Shown here: positions 24,710 through 33,138 of the stretch, one piece after another
How positions within the stretch are numbered: position 1 is the stretch's first letter
How the letters are laid out: the number at the start of each line of letters is the position of its first letter
DNA from: Mycobacterium sp. URHD0025
Lineage (GTDB): Bacteria; Actinomycetota; Actinomycetes; Mycobacteriales; Mycobacteriaceae
Direction of reading: 5' to 3'
Length of the DNA: 64,000 nucleotides
Assembly (NCBI RefSeq): GCF_000426065.1
Contig: NZ_AUEQ01000008.1
Span: 429,774 to 493,773 of the forward strand
Notes under the pieces: model-generated
What the model saw: only the letters and a program-made list of their open reading frames with translations
Told to the model about the DNA's origin: nothing
Databases searched by the model: none
Position numbers and translations under genes: made by a program

Positions 24710-25602
24710 CGGCGCCCGAGGCCCACGTCTTCGACGACACTGTCCACGACGACATCGCCGTCGTCGGAGCGGACGGTGACCTCGGCCGCCGCGGTGTCGG
24801 GGACCGACGTCTCGGGCACCCGCACCTCGGTCGAGGATCCGGACTGCGCATGGACCAGATACGGCCCGCGGCCGGGCAATCCGATCACCACGTCACCGTT
24901 GCGGCTCACCGCTTCAACCCGGCGCGGTGCGGCGTCGCGGAAGTCGACGGCGATGTCCCCGTCGGACGTGGTGGCGCTGAACTCTTCGGTGACCGCGACG
25001 GGATCGCGCGAGACGATCTCGCCGTCGACGGTGTGGGCCTCGACGCGGCGGGCAGCGCCGCGCAGGATGATCGAGCCGTCGTTGACCCGAGCGATCAGCT
25101 GGTCTACGTCGGCATGGGCGATCAGCGTGCCGATCTCCTGCTCTGTGCGCACCGTGAGGCGTCGCGCCTGCTCCGGCGGAACCGCGATGGTGATCTCCCC
25201 GCCACGCGCCCATTCCAGTACCGGAGAGGGGTTGCCGGCGATGGCGATCCGGGTCTGGCTGCCGTCAGTGGTGACCTGTAGCCGGTGCGCTCCGCTGTGA
25301 GAAGTGTTCACCAGGCGCAAATCCGCTACGGCTTCCCGAGTTTCGCGGTCGGCGATGATGCGGATCGCGATCGGGATGCGTGCGGTGTCGATCACCAGTG
25401 AGCGCATGGTGGTGGGCAGCCCCTGGTGATCGGTGACGACCCGGACGTTGCTGACGGCCCAGGCCGCCGCGCCGAGGCCGGCTACGGTGCCGGCCACCAG
25501 CAGGGTCGCCGCGGCGATCAGGACGAGGCGGAACGCGGTGCGCCCACCGGGGTTCAACTGGGGTGGCGGGTTGACCGGCGGTGGAGCGGCGATGGTGGTC
25601 AC
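24706..25602 (-). CDS. Membrane-anchored DUF4097 (adhesin-like beta repeat) protein
   Basis: A 298-residue protein. A short Pro-rich cytoplasmic start (APPPVNPPPQLNPGG) leads to one membrane helix (about residues 27-52), then a repetitive beta domain with runs such as VRTEQEIGTLIAHADV, VNDGSIILRGAA, VDGEIVSRD and TSDGDIAVDFRD. This short-repeat beta pattern is DUF4097, close to LiaF/toastrack-type sensors of envelope stress. It is downstream on the same strand of a LuxR-type regulator and its kinase, which probably form one unit. Role in sensing is inferred from that context. Confidence 0.75.
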   Translation of the reverse strand: MTTIAAPPPVNPPPQLNPGGRTAFRLVLIAAATLLVAGTVAGLGAAAWAVSNVRVVTDHQGLPTTMRSLVIDTARIPIAIRIIADRETREAVADLRLVNTSHSGAHRLQVTTDGSQTRIAIAGNPSPVLEWARGGEITIAVPPEQARRLTVRTEQEIGTLIAHADVDQLIARVNDGSIILRGAARRVEAHTVDGEIVSRDPVAVTEEFSATTSDGDIAVDFRDAAPRRVEAVSRNGDVVIGLPGRGPYLVHAQSGSSTEVRVPETSVPDTAAAEVTVRSDDGDVVVDSVVEDVGLGRR

Positions 25603-25634
25603 GATGAAAGTCCTTCCCGGTAGGGATGTTCGGT

Positions 25635-26279
25635 TTAGGTCTCGAGGTAACGCAGCACCGCCAGCACACGGCGGTTTTCGCTCTCGTCGGGAGCGAGGTC
25701 GAATTTCGTGAAGATCGAGGCGATGTGTTTCTCGGCCGATCCGACCGAGATGTGAAGTGCGGCAGCGATGGCCGAGTTGGTCCTACCCTCCGCCATCAAC
25801 TGCAGGACGTCGCGCTCACGCGGGGTCAGCTGGTCCAGTGCGCTGTGGCGGGCGGTGCGCAGCAGGATCTGGGACACCACCTCGGGATCGAGCACCGTGC
25901 CACCGGCGCCCACCACCTCGACGGCGTCGAGAAATGCAGGCACATCGGCCACTCTGTCCTTCAGCAGATAGCCGAAGCCCCTTGTATCCGAGGCGATCAG
26001 ATCGGCCGCATAACGCTCTTCGACGTAGTGGGACAGCACCAGGACCGGCGACTCGGGGTTCTGGCTGCGCAGCAGTGCCGCCGCCCGGATGCCCTCGTCG
26101 GTGAAGGTCGGAGGCATCCGGACGTCGAGGATGGCCAGATCGGGATGATGCTCGTTGACCAGGCGCAGCAGGTTCGTGGCGTCGGGCACCCCTGCGACGA
26201 CCTGGTGCCCGGCGTCGGCCAGGATCCGTTCGATGCCGGCCCTCAGCAGCGCGGAATCCTCGGCGATCACGATCCGCAT
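25635..26279 (-). CDS. Two-component response regulator, NarL/LuxR family
   Basis: A 214-residue regulator. Receiver: VIAEDSALLRAGIERIL, phospho-acceptor Asp in LAILDVRMPP, conserved Lys in GYLLKDRV. The LuxR-type HTH at the C-terminus is LTPRERDVLQLMAEGRTNSAIA with the recognition helix in ISVGSAEKHIASIFTKF. Its start overlaps the end of the kinase gene by 13 bp. It is cognate to that kinase and probably regulates the neighbouring DUF4097 gene. Confidence 0.92.
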   Translation of the reverse strand: MRIVIAEDSALLRAGIERILADAGHQVVAGVPDATNLLRLVNEHHPDLAILDVRMPPTFTDEGIRAAALLRSQNPESPVLVLSHYVEERYAADLIASDTRGFGYLLKDRVADVPAFLDAVEVVGAGGTVLDPEVVSQILLRTARHSALDQLTPRERDVLQLMAEGRTNSAIAAALHISVGSAEKHIASIFTKFDLAPDESENRRVLAVLRYLET

Positions 26280-27568
26280 GGCAGCACCGCCGTGACGATC
26301 GTCGGGCCGGTGGCAGGACTGGACACCCCGAAGGTTCCGCCTGCGGCACGGACCCGCTCGTCCAGTCCGCGCAGACCGGTGGCATTCTCGCCGGCGTCGA
26401 TGACTGCGCCGCCCTGACCGTCGTCGAAGACCGAGACGTACAGCACGTTGGCCGTGTCATCCAACCGGACGGTGACGACCGCCTGAGAGGCGTTGGCATG
26501 CTTGGCGATGTTGGTCAACGCCTCGGCGACCACGAAGTAGGCGACCGATTCCACTTCATCGGGCAGCCTGTGTGGCAGCTCGATGTGCAATGTGGTTGGT
26601 ACACCTGAGGTCTCGGCGCGCTGCACCACCGAGGACAGCGCTGCGTCGAGACCCCGGTCCGACAGGATCGTCGGGGCGATACCGCGCACCACGTTGCGCA
26701 GCTCCACCAGTGCGCTCTTGGCATCGTCGTGCGCCTCGGCGATGAGCGCCTTGGCGGCGGGCGGATCCGAATCCAGCTTGGTCTGGGCCAGGCCGATCGT
26801 CATCGCCAGGGACACCAGCCGGGGCTGCACGCTGTCGTGCAGATCGCGTTCGATGCGGTGGCGTTCGGTCTGAGCCGAGGACACGGCGCCCTGCCGGGCA
26901 TCGGCCAGTGCGTTCACCTGATGCTCCAGGGCCGCGGTGGACGACGGCGGCAGGAGCCATCGGTCGATCGCGACGTCCACGGCCGGGGCGAAGATCAGGA
27001 TGGCCGCCGCGGCGATGACGGCGACGATCGCCAGCAGCCACGCGATCGGGGGCGAGACGAACATCAGTCCGGCGTCGTCGTCACTCTGCCGGATGGCGAC
27101 GGCCGCGGCCGGCCCCAGGAACGCGAACGCGAGCAATGCGAACGCGAGTCCCGTGGCCAGCATGTCGTAGGCCATCCGCAGATAGTGGTGGCAGAAGCCC
27201 TTCCAGAACCTGGTGCTGCTGATGTCCAGCCACAGCTGATGAGCCCAGCCCTGAAACCCGGTGTGAGGCGACAGCCGCCGGGGTGGGATACCGATGCCCA
27301 GGCCGAATACCGCTTCACTGCGGGCCCGCTCGACCCACTCGACGCCGCGCATCAGGTAGATGAACACCACTCCGGCGAGCAGGAATCCGATCACCGACGG
27401 AATCGAGGAGACCCCGATGACCAAAATGGACAAGGGAATCCAGAACCATACCAATGCCAGCGCCGCACCGGTGATCATCGACGCCGTCGGCACGAGGCCG
27501 ATGTTGGGTGATTTCGCCACGGACTGGGGCGCCGGCTCGGCCGGCGCGGGCAGGGCAGTTTCGCTCAT
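26267..27568 (-). CDS. Two-component sensor histidine kinase (HisKA_3, 'putative sensor' domain)
   Basis: A 433-residue kinase. The N-terminal half holds about four hydrophobic helices arranged as in the PF13796 putative sensor domain. Then comes the HisKA_3 box RHRIERDLHDSVQPRLVSLA with the phospho-acceptor His in DLHDS. The HATPase_c domain has VVAEALTNIAKHANAS and VFDDGQGG. Start ATG 27568 is chosen from GAAGG 10 nt upstream; ATG 27577 is the alternative. It overlaps the response-regulator gene and belongs to the NarX/DesK/LiaS-like class that senses membrane or envelope state. Confidence 0.9.
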   Translation of the reverse strand: MSETALPAPAEPAPQSVAKSPNIGLVPTASMITGAALALVWFWIPLSILVIGVSSIPSVIGFLLAGVVFIYLMRGVEWVERARSEAVFGLGIGIPPRRLSPHTGFQGWAHQLWLDISSTRFWKGFCHHYLRMAYDMLATGLAFALLAFAFLGPAAAVAIRQSDDDAGLMFVSPPIAWLLAIVAVIAAAAILIFAPAVDVAIDRWLLPPSSTAALEHQVNALADARQGAVSSAQTERHRIERDLHDSVQPRLVSLAMTIGLAQTKLDSDPPAAKALIAEAHDDAKSALVELRNVVRGIAPTILSDRGLDAALSSVVQRAETSGVPTTLHIELPHRLPDEVESVAYFVVAEALTNIAKHANASQAVVTVRLDDTANVLYVSVFDDGQGGAVIDAGENATGLRGLDERVRAAGGTFGVSSPATGPTIVTAVLPCGS

Positions 27569-27661
27569 TGCGACCATGCCTTCAACCTACGAAGTCGCAC
27601 GGCCCGGCGACACAGCGTTTTCCTCCGAACCGCGGTGGGGGATAACCCCCGGGTGGTGAAT

Positions 27662-28075
27662 CTACTTCGGTGCGGTGAGCTCCAACGCGATGTTGTCAGG
27701 ATCGCGGAACTCCAGGATGTAGGAGGGGCCGATGTCCTTGACCGGTTCGTGCGCGATATCCAGATCGTCGAGATGCAGCGCGGCGTCATTCAACTCCGCC
27801 AGGCTCTTGAGCCGGAAGGCCAAGTGATCCAGCCCGGTTCGGTCCTCGTCGAACGCGTCTTCACCGACAGGGCGAAGGCCGATCAACGTGCCCCCGGCGT
27901 CGTAGATGACCCCGCCGAACAGGAAACCCAGACGGGCGCGGATCTCGGGAGCGGCGTCCCGCGGCATCTCGATGAGAACCGGCCAGCCGAAAACGCTCTC
28001 GTAGAACTGCCGGGACCGTTCGATGTCGGTGACCGTGAGCCGAACATGGGCGACCGAGGACGTGGTGATGGCCAT
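27662..28075 (-). CDS. VOC-family protein
   Basis: A 137-residue VOC (glyoxalase-fold) protein. It opens SVAHVRLTVTDIERSRQFYESVFGW, typical of the first module, and ends ILEFRDPDNIALELTAPK with the Glu metal-ligand position. His in LDHLAFRLKS is the third ligand. The substrate is unknown. It is divergent from the flavin monooxygenase at 28114, with only 38 bp between starts, so they probably share a regulatory region. Confidence 0.82.
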   Translation of the reverse strand: MAITTSSVAHVRLTVTDIERSRQFYESVFGWPVLIEMPRDAAPEIRARLGFLFGGVIYDAGGTLIGLRPVGEDAFDEDRTGLDHLAFRLKSLAELNDAALHLDDLDIAHEPVKDIGPSYILEFRDPDNIALELTAPK

Positions 28076-28113
28076 GGCTTCATGCTGCCACTCCGGCGTG
28101 ACAGAATCCCTGC

Positions 28114-29007
28114 GTGCGTGTGGGGATGACGATGCCGGTCATGGAACCTCAGTTGGATGCGACGACGCTGCGGTCCTGGGCGCACGTCATCGACGGAGGT
28201 CCGTTCTCGTCGCTGTGCTGGGGCGAGCGCATCGCCTTCGACAACCCCGACAGCCTGACCCTGCTGGGCGCACTGGCGGCGTGGACCGACCGGGTGCGGT
28301 TGGTGACCACGGTGGTGGTGCCGCAGTTACACGACCCGGTGATGCTGGCCAAAGGCCTGGCCACCGGAGATCTGCTCAGCGGCGGCCGGTTGACCGTGGG
28401 CATCGGTGTCGGCGGACGCCACGAGGACTACCACGCGGTCGGCGCCGATCCGGCGTCCCAGACCCGGCGGGGACTGGCCGAGCGCGTCGCGGTGATGAAG
28501 CGGGTATGGGCGGGGGAGAAGGTGACCGACTCCGTGCTCCCGGTCGGGCCGCCGCCGGTCCAGGCCGGCGGGCCGCCCCTGCAGATCGGCACCATCGGCC
28601 CCAAGACGGTGCGTGACGCCGCCGCCTGGGCCGACGGCGTTGCCGGCACCACGCTGGATCTGAATCTGACCGCCCAGGCCGAGCTGTTCGACATCGCCCG
28701 GACCGCCTGGGCCGAGGCCGGCAAACCCAAGCCGCATCTGGCCACGTCGTTCTGGTTCGCGCTCGGCGAACCCGATGAAGCCCGCGCCCAGGTGCATCGG
28801 CACCTGCGCCGGTACATGAACTGGATCCCGGCCGAATACGTCGACGCCATGGCTCCCATGACCGGTTGGGCCGGCACCGAAGAGCAATTGGCCGAGGTGC
28901 TCGGCAAATTCGAGGACATCGGAACCGATGAGGTGCACCTGATCCCGACCAGCTCCGACATCGACCAGCTGCGCCGGGTGGCCGAGGTGGCAGAAGCTTT
29001 CGCCTGA
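28114..29007 (+). CDS. LLM-class flavin-dependent oxidoreductase
   Basis: A 297-residue TIM-barrel enzyme of the luciferase-like (F420 or FMN-dependent) class. It opens VGMTMPVMEPQ and has the family region MLAKGLATGDLLSGGRLTVG, followed by GVGGRHEDYHAVG. In mycobacteria many short LLM proteins use F420; which cofactor is used here cannot be decided. GTG start; CAGAAT 6 nt upstream may be a -10 for a leaderless mRNA. It precedes the longer monooxygenase and transporter genes. Confidence 0.82.
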   Translation: MRVGMTMPVMEPQLDATTLRSWAHVIDGGPFSSLCWGERIAFDNPDSLTLLGALAAWTDRVRLVTTVVVPQLHDPVMLAKGLATGDLLSGGRLTVGIGVGGRHEDYHAVGADPASQTRRGLAERVAVMKRVWAGEKVTDSVLPVGPPPVQAGGPPLQIGTIGPKTVRDAAAWADGVAGTTLDLNLTAQAELFDIARTAWAEAGKPKPHLATSFWFALGEPDEARAQVHRHLRRYMNWIPAEYVDAMAPMTGWAGTEEQLAEVLGKFEDIGTDEVHLIPTSSDIDQLRRVAEVAEAFA

Positions 29008-29075
29008 GCGTCGCAGCGGATTAGCTGGAATTTCGCTGATCTTAACTGTTCTCGCAGTACGGCCTTCCCTTTCAA

Positions 29076-29101
29076 ATGGACGGAGTCTGTTCACCGTCCA
29101 T
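29076..29101 (+). promoter_or_regulatory. Inverted repeat ahead of the sulfur-type monooxygenase operon
   Basis: ATGGACGG (29076-29083) and CCGTCCAT (29094-29101) are perfect 8-bp inverted arms with a 10-nt loop. The right arm ends exactly where the AAGGAG ribosome-binding site (29103-29107) begins. It could be an RNA hairpin that gates ribosome entry, or a protein operator. Confidence 0.5.
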
Positions 29102-29117
29102 AAGGAGTCCCGTCGCA

Positions 29118-30473
29118 ATGGCTGCGCCCGCACGGCAGTTGCACCTCAACGCATTTCTGCGCAACATCGGTCAGCACGAAGCGGCGTGGCGCCTCCCGGA
29201 AACCGACCTGTCGGGCATCACCGACATCGGCCACTACATCGAACTTGCCAGAATTGCCGAACGCGGCAAGCTCGATGCGGTTTTCTTCGCCGACCACCCA
29301 GTGCTCAAGGATCAGACCGAGTTTCGCCCGTTCGATGCGCTCGACCCGCTCACGCTGGTTGCCGCGCTCGCCGGGGCTACCACCAACGTCGGGCTGATCG
29401 CGACAGCGTCCACCACCTACAACGATCCGTACGGGCTGGCGCGGCGGTTCGCCACACTCGACCACGTGAGCCGGGGCCGGGCCGGCTGGAACGTCGTGAC
29501 GACGGCCAACGCCTCGGCCGCGGCCAACTTCGGGGTTCCCAATCACCCTGACCCGGAGACTCGCTACCGGCGAGCCGATGAGTTCCTCCAGGTCGCGTTG
29601 AAGTTGTGGGACAGCTGGGAAGATGACGCCATCGTCGGCGACAAGGACGCGCCGCGCTTCGTGGATCCCGCCAAGATCCATGCGGTCAACCATGCCGGCC
29701 CGCATTTCGAGGTGGCCGGGCCGCTGGAGGTCCCCCGTTCTCCACAGGGGCATCCGGTCCTGTTCCAGGCCGGATCATCCGAGCCGGGTAAGGATCTCGC
29801 GGCCAGATACGCCGAGGCCATCTTCACCGCGCAACCGACTCTGGACGAGGCCCGCGACTTCTACCGCGATGTCAAGGCGCGTATCCGCCGTTTCGGTCGC
29901 AACCCGGACCAGGTGCACATCCTGCCCGGCTTGTCGACGATCATCGGCGGCACCGAGGCCGAGGCCTTCGAGCGTCAACGCGAACTCGAAGCACTCACCG
30001 TGCCCGATTACGGGCTCGAACAACTCAGCGCCATCGTCGGATTCGCGGTCACCAAGGACGATCTCGATCGGAAGCTGACCTTCCCGTCGGAGGACCCGGG
30101 CGACACGTTCATCAAGAGCCGGCTCGCCCTGGTGAAGCGGCTCGTGGAGACCGACAACCTCACCGTTCGAGAGTTGTTGCTGCGGCTCAGCAGCGGCCGG
30201 GGACACCGCTTGTTCGCCGGCACGCCCGAACAGGTGGCCGACACCATCGAGGAGTGGTTCACCACCGGCGCTGCCGACGGTTTCAATCTGATCCCACCCG
30301 CGCTGCCGTCCTCACTGGCCGACTTCGTCGACCATGTCGTTCCAGAGTTGCAGCGCCGCGGCATCTTCCGTGAGGAATACACCGGCACCACACTCCGTGA
30401 CCACCTCGGATTGGACCGGCCGGCCAACCGATTCGACACCGGCACGGATGCTCCCGTGTCGGCTGCGAGCTGA
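29118..30473 (+). CDS. FMN-dependent monooxygenase, NtaA/SnaA/DszA-type
   Basis: A 451-residue luciferase-like monooxygenase of the long NtaA/SnaA/DszA/SoxA group, which oxidises nitrogen- or sulfur-containing compounds using FMNH2 from a separate reductase. Typical motifs: LHLNAFLRNIGQHEAAWR, AVFFADHPVL, TASTTYNDPYGLARRFATLD (20 residues) and SRGRAGWNVVTTANASAAANFG (seen, shortened). It follows AAGGAG. Directly downstream lie an SsuA-type binding protein, permease and ATPase, so the natural substrate is probably an organosulfur compound brought in by that importer (inference). Confidence 0.86.
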   Translation: MAAPARQLHLNAFLRNIGQHEAAWRLPETDLSGITDIGHYIELARIAERGKLDAVFFADHPVLKDQTEFRPFDALDPLTLVAALAGATTNVGLIATASTTYNDPYGLARRFATLDHVSRGRAGWNVVTTANASAAANFGVPNHPDPETRYRRADEFLQVALKLWDSWEDDAIVGDKDAPRFVDPAKIHAVNHAGPHFEVAGPLEVPRSPQGHPVLFQAGSSEPGKDLAARYAEAIFTAQPTLDEARDFYRDVKARIRRFGRNPDQVHILPGLSTIIGGTEAEAFERQRELEALTVPDYGLEQLSAIVGFAVTKDDLDRKLTFPSEDPGDTFIKSRLALVKRLVETDNLTVRELLLRLSSGRGHRLFAGTPEQVADTIEEWFTTGAADGFNLIPPALPSSLADFVDHVVPELQRRGIFREEYTGTTLRDHLGLDRPANRFDTGTDAPVSAAS

Positions 30474-30485
30474 CAGGGGACCTGA

Positions 30486-31544
30486 ATGCGTAATCCGTTG
30501 ACCCGTGCGGCCCGGGTGATTCTGGCCGCCGGCCTGGTGGCCGGCCTGGTCGCTGCCTGCCAGTCGTCCGGATCCGGTGCATCAGGCTCCGGCGGCCTGT
30601 CTGCCGACGCGCCGATTCCGGTGGCGGTTCCGAAGGGGACGAGCCTGGTGGTGGCCGACGATGCGAACCGGCTGAAGACATTGTTCAAACTCTCCGGTGA
30701 GCAGGACCGGCTCAGCGCCGACGTCACCTACGCCAACTTCAGCAGCGGGCCGCTGCGTTTGGAGGCGATCCGCTCGGGCAACGCGCAGTTGGGCCGCGTC
30801 GGTGATGTCCCGCCGATCCTCGCGCAGTATTCCGATGCCGGGGTGCCCATCGTCGGTGCGGTGAAGTACGACGGGAACGGACTGGTGCTGGCAACCTCGC
30901 CGCGGTCGGGTATCAAGACGTTGAAAGACCTGGCCGGCAAGAAGATCGCGATCAACGAGGGTACGGCGCAACAGGCGGTCGTCCTGCGCAACCTCAAGTC
31001 CGTCGGATTGAGCATCAAGGATGTGCAGCCGATCAATCTGGGCCTGGCCGAGTTCGCCGACGGACTGCGCGCCGAGCAGGTCAACGCCGCGGTGCTCAAA
31101 CAACCGGACCGCGTCCGCTACCTCGCGTCCACGCAGGGGGACGGCAGCATCGAAATCCCCAATGCCCCGGGTGCTTACCCCGGCCTGTACTACGTCTACG
31201 CGAGTCAGGAAGCGTTGTCCGACCCGGCTCGCGCGGCAGCCATCCGCGAGTTCGTGATCGCCTGGTACCGCGCCGAACAGTGGCTCAACGACAACAAGCA
31301 GACCTGGATCGACGAGTACCTGATCAAGGATCAGAAGGTCAGCCCAGAGGACGCCAAGGCCATCGCGGCGGCCGACGGAAAGTCCTCGGTGCCGGGATTC
31401 ACCGACGAGCTGATCAACACTCAGCAGCAGACCATCGACCTGCTTCAGGAAGCCGGTGCGTTCCCCGGGAAAGAGTTGCACGCCAAGGACGAATTCGATT
31501 CCCGGTTCGCCGATCTCAACGCGACGTCGACGGGCAAGCAGTGA
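30486..31544 (+). CDS. SsuA-like ABC transporter substrate-binding lipoprotein
   Basis: A 352-residue lipoprotein. The signal peptide ends LVAGLVAAC, with lipobox Cys25, followed by a Ser/Gly linker. The mature part is an NMT1/SsuA-type periplasmic binding protein: SGPLRLEAIRSGNAQLGRVG and LKDLAGKKIAINEGTAQQ are typical of nitrate/sulfonate/taurine binders. It binds substrate outside the membrane for the permease and ATPase that follow. Stop overlaps the permease GTG (GTGA). The genes together resemble ssuACB; substrate identity is not provable from sequence. Confidence 0.88.
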   Translation: MRNPLTRAARVILAAGLVAGLVAACQSSGSGASGSGGLSADAPIPVAVPKGTSLVVADDANRLKTLFKLSGEQDRLSADVTYANFSSGPLRLEAIRSGNAQLGRVGDVPPILAQYSDAGVPIVGAVKYDGNGLVLATSPRSGIKTLKDLAGKKIAINEGTAQQAVVLRNLKSVGLSIKDVQPINLGLAEFADGLRAEQVNAAVLKQPDRVRYLASTQGDGSIEIPNAPGAYPGLYYVYASQEALSDPARAAAIREFVIAWYRAEQWLNDNKQTWIDEYLIKDQKVSPEDAKAIAAADGKSSVPGFTDELINTQQQTIDLLQEAGAFPGKELHAKDEFDSRFADLNATSTGKQ

Positions 31545-32422
31545 CAGCCGTTCAGACGCAGCCGGCCCGTGCCGCAAACACAGACCCGAATCTGGTTGAA
31601 CGCCAGAACTACCCGCATCTGGAACACCGGTCGGGCACGCAGCGCCGGCGGCGGCTCGGGCCGGGACGGGCCATACCCGCATCGTTGGCGATTGGACCAC
31701 TTCTGCTGGTGGCCATCTGGATCGTCACCTCGCAACTCGGCATCCTCGATCCTCGGACCCTGCCGCCCCCGCTCGACATCGTGCGGACCATCGGTGAGAT
31801 GTGGTCGGACGGCCGGTTGCCCGCGAATATCCTCGCGTCACTCAAGCTGGCCTCGATCTCGCTGGCCATCGGAGTCGCTCTCGGTCTGGCCCTCGCGTTG
31901 ATCTCGGGGCTGAGCCGTATCGGGGAGGCCATCGTCGACGGGCCGATCCAGGTCAAGCGTGCCGTGCCGACGCTGGCCATCATCCCGCTGGCGATCATCT
32001 GGTTCGGCATCGGCGACACCATGAAGATCATCATCATCGCCACCAGCGTGCTGATTCCCGTGTACATCAACACCACCGCGCAGCTCAAAGGTGTCGACCT
32101 GCGGCACGTCGAACTGGCTGAAACCGTCGGACTTTCGCGTGGTCAATTCATCCGCAAGGTCGCGATCCCGGGTGCGTTGCCCGGCTTCTTCACCGGACTG
32201 CGGCTCGCGGTCACCATCTCGTGGACCGCGTTGGTGGTGGTCGAACAGGTCAATGCGACGAGCGGTATCGGCTACCTGATGACCCAGGCGCGGCTGTACG
32301 GGCAGCTGGACGTCGTGGTGGTCGGCCTGCTGGTCTACGCGGTGTTCGGGCTCACCGGGGACTACGTCGTCCGGGCGGTCGAGAGGAGAGCCCTGTCGTG
32401 GCGGCGCGCACTGGGAACCTGA
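31541..32422 (+). CDS. SsuC-like ABC transporter permease
   Basis: A 293-residue inner-membrane permease with an unusually long hydrophilic, Arg-rich N-terminus (about 45 residues), then six hydrophobic helices. The coupling loop LAETVGLSRGQFIRKVAIPGALP is the EAA motif of the nitrate/sulfonate/taurine class (EAAxxxGASxxxxxxxVxLPAAxP). Start GTG overlaps the binding-protein stop; the 3' end overlaps the ATPase gene by 25 bp. Confidence 0.9.
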   Translation: MTAVQTQPARAANTDPNLVERQNYPHLEHRSGTQRRRRLGPGRAIPASLAIGPLLLVAIWIVTSQLGILDPRTLPPPLDIVRTIGEMWSDGRLPANILASLKLASISLAIGVALGLALALISGLSRIGEAIVDGPIQVKRAVPTLAIIPLAIIWFGIGDTMKIIIIATSVLIPVYINTTAQLKGVDLRHVELAETVGLSRGQFIRKVAIPGALPGFFTGLRLAVTISWTALVVVEQVNATSGIGYLMTQARLYGQLDVVVVGLLVYAVFGLTGDYVVRAVERRALSWRRALGT

Positions 32423-33138
32423 CCGAGGAAGTGGCCGTCGTCCGGAACCTGAGCCGATCATTCGGCGGCACAACGATTCTCGATGACGTGAACCTCACCA
32501 TCCGCAAGGGTGAGTTCGTGGCCCTGCTGGGACGCAGCGGGTCCGGCAAGAGCACGCTGCTGCGGGCGCTGGCCGGGCTGGACCACGGCGTGGCCGGAGC
32601 CGGGGATCTGTTCGTGGCCCGCGACGTGTCGGTGGTGTTCCAGGATTCCCGGCTGCTGCCATGGTCGCGGGTGCTCGACAACGTCGCGCTCGGGCTGTCG
32701 GGCCGCGAGGTCAGACAACGGGCGAGCACGGTGCTCGCCGACGTCGGCCTGGCCGGACGCGAACAGGCCTGGCCCTACGAGTTGTCCGGCGGTGAGCAGC
32801 AGCGGGTGGCGCTGGCGCGGTCGCTGGTGCGCAATCCGGCCCTGTTGCTGGCCGATGAGCCCTTCGGAGCGCTCGACGCCCTCACCAGAGTCCGCATGCA
32901 CCATCTGCTCAAGGAGCTGTGCGCCAAGTACGAGCCCGGCGTGCTGTTGGTGACCCACGATGTCGACGAGGCCGTGACGCTGGCTGATCGGGTCCTCGTC
33001 CTCGACGGCGGAGCGTTCGTCGTCGACCGGAATCTGGACTTCCAGAGCCCCGACGCACGGAACTACCGCAACCCCGAGTTCATCGCGCACCGTGAGGCGT
33101 TGCTCGCTGCGCTCGGGGTGGGCGAGCCTGCCGGCTAA
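32398..33138 (+). CDS. SsuB-like ABC transporter ATP-binding protein
   Basis: A 246-residue ATPase. Walker A GRSGSGKSTLLRAL, Q-loop VVFQDSRLLPW, signature LSGGEQQRVALARSL, Walker B LLLADEPFGALDALTR, H-loop VTHDVDEAV. The PW after the Q-loop and the overall pattern place it with NrtD/SsuB/TauB. GAGAGGAGAG precedes the GTG start. It completes the importer encoded with the monooxygenase. Its TAA interlocks with the stop of the convergent GntR gene. Confidence 0.92.
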   Translation: MAARTGNLTEEVAVVRNLSRSFGGTTILDDVNLTIRKGEFVALLGRSGSGKSTLLRALAGLDHGVAGAGDLFVARDVSVVFQDSRLLPWSRVLDNVALGLSGREVRQRASTVLADVGLAGREQAWPYELSGGEQQRVALARSLVRNPALLLADEPFGALDALTRVRMHHLLKELCAKYEPGVLLVTHDVDEAVTLADRVLVLDGGAFVVDRNLDFQSPDARNYRNPEFIAHREALLAALGVGEPAG

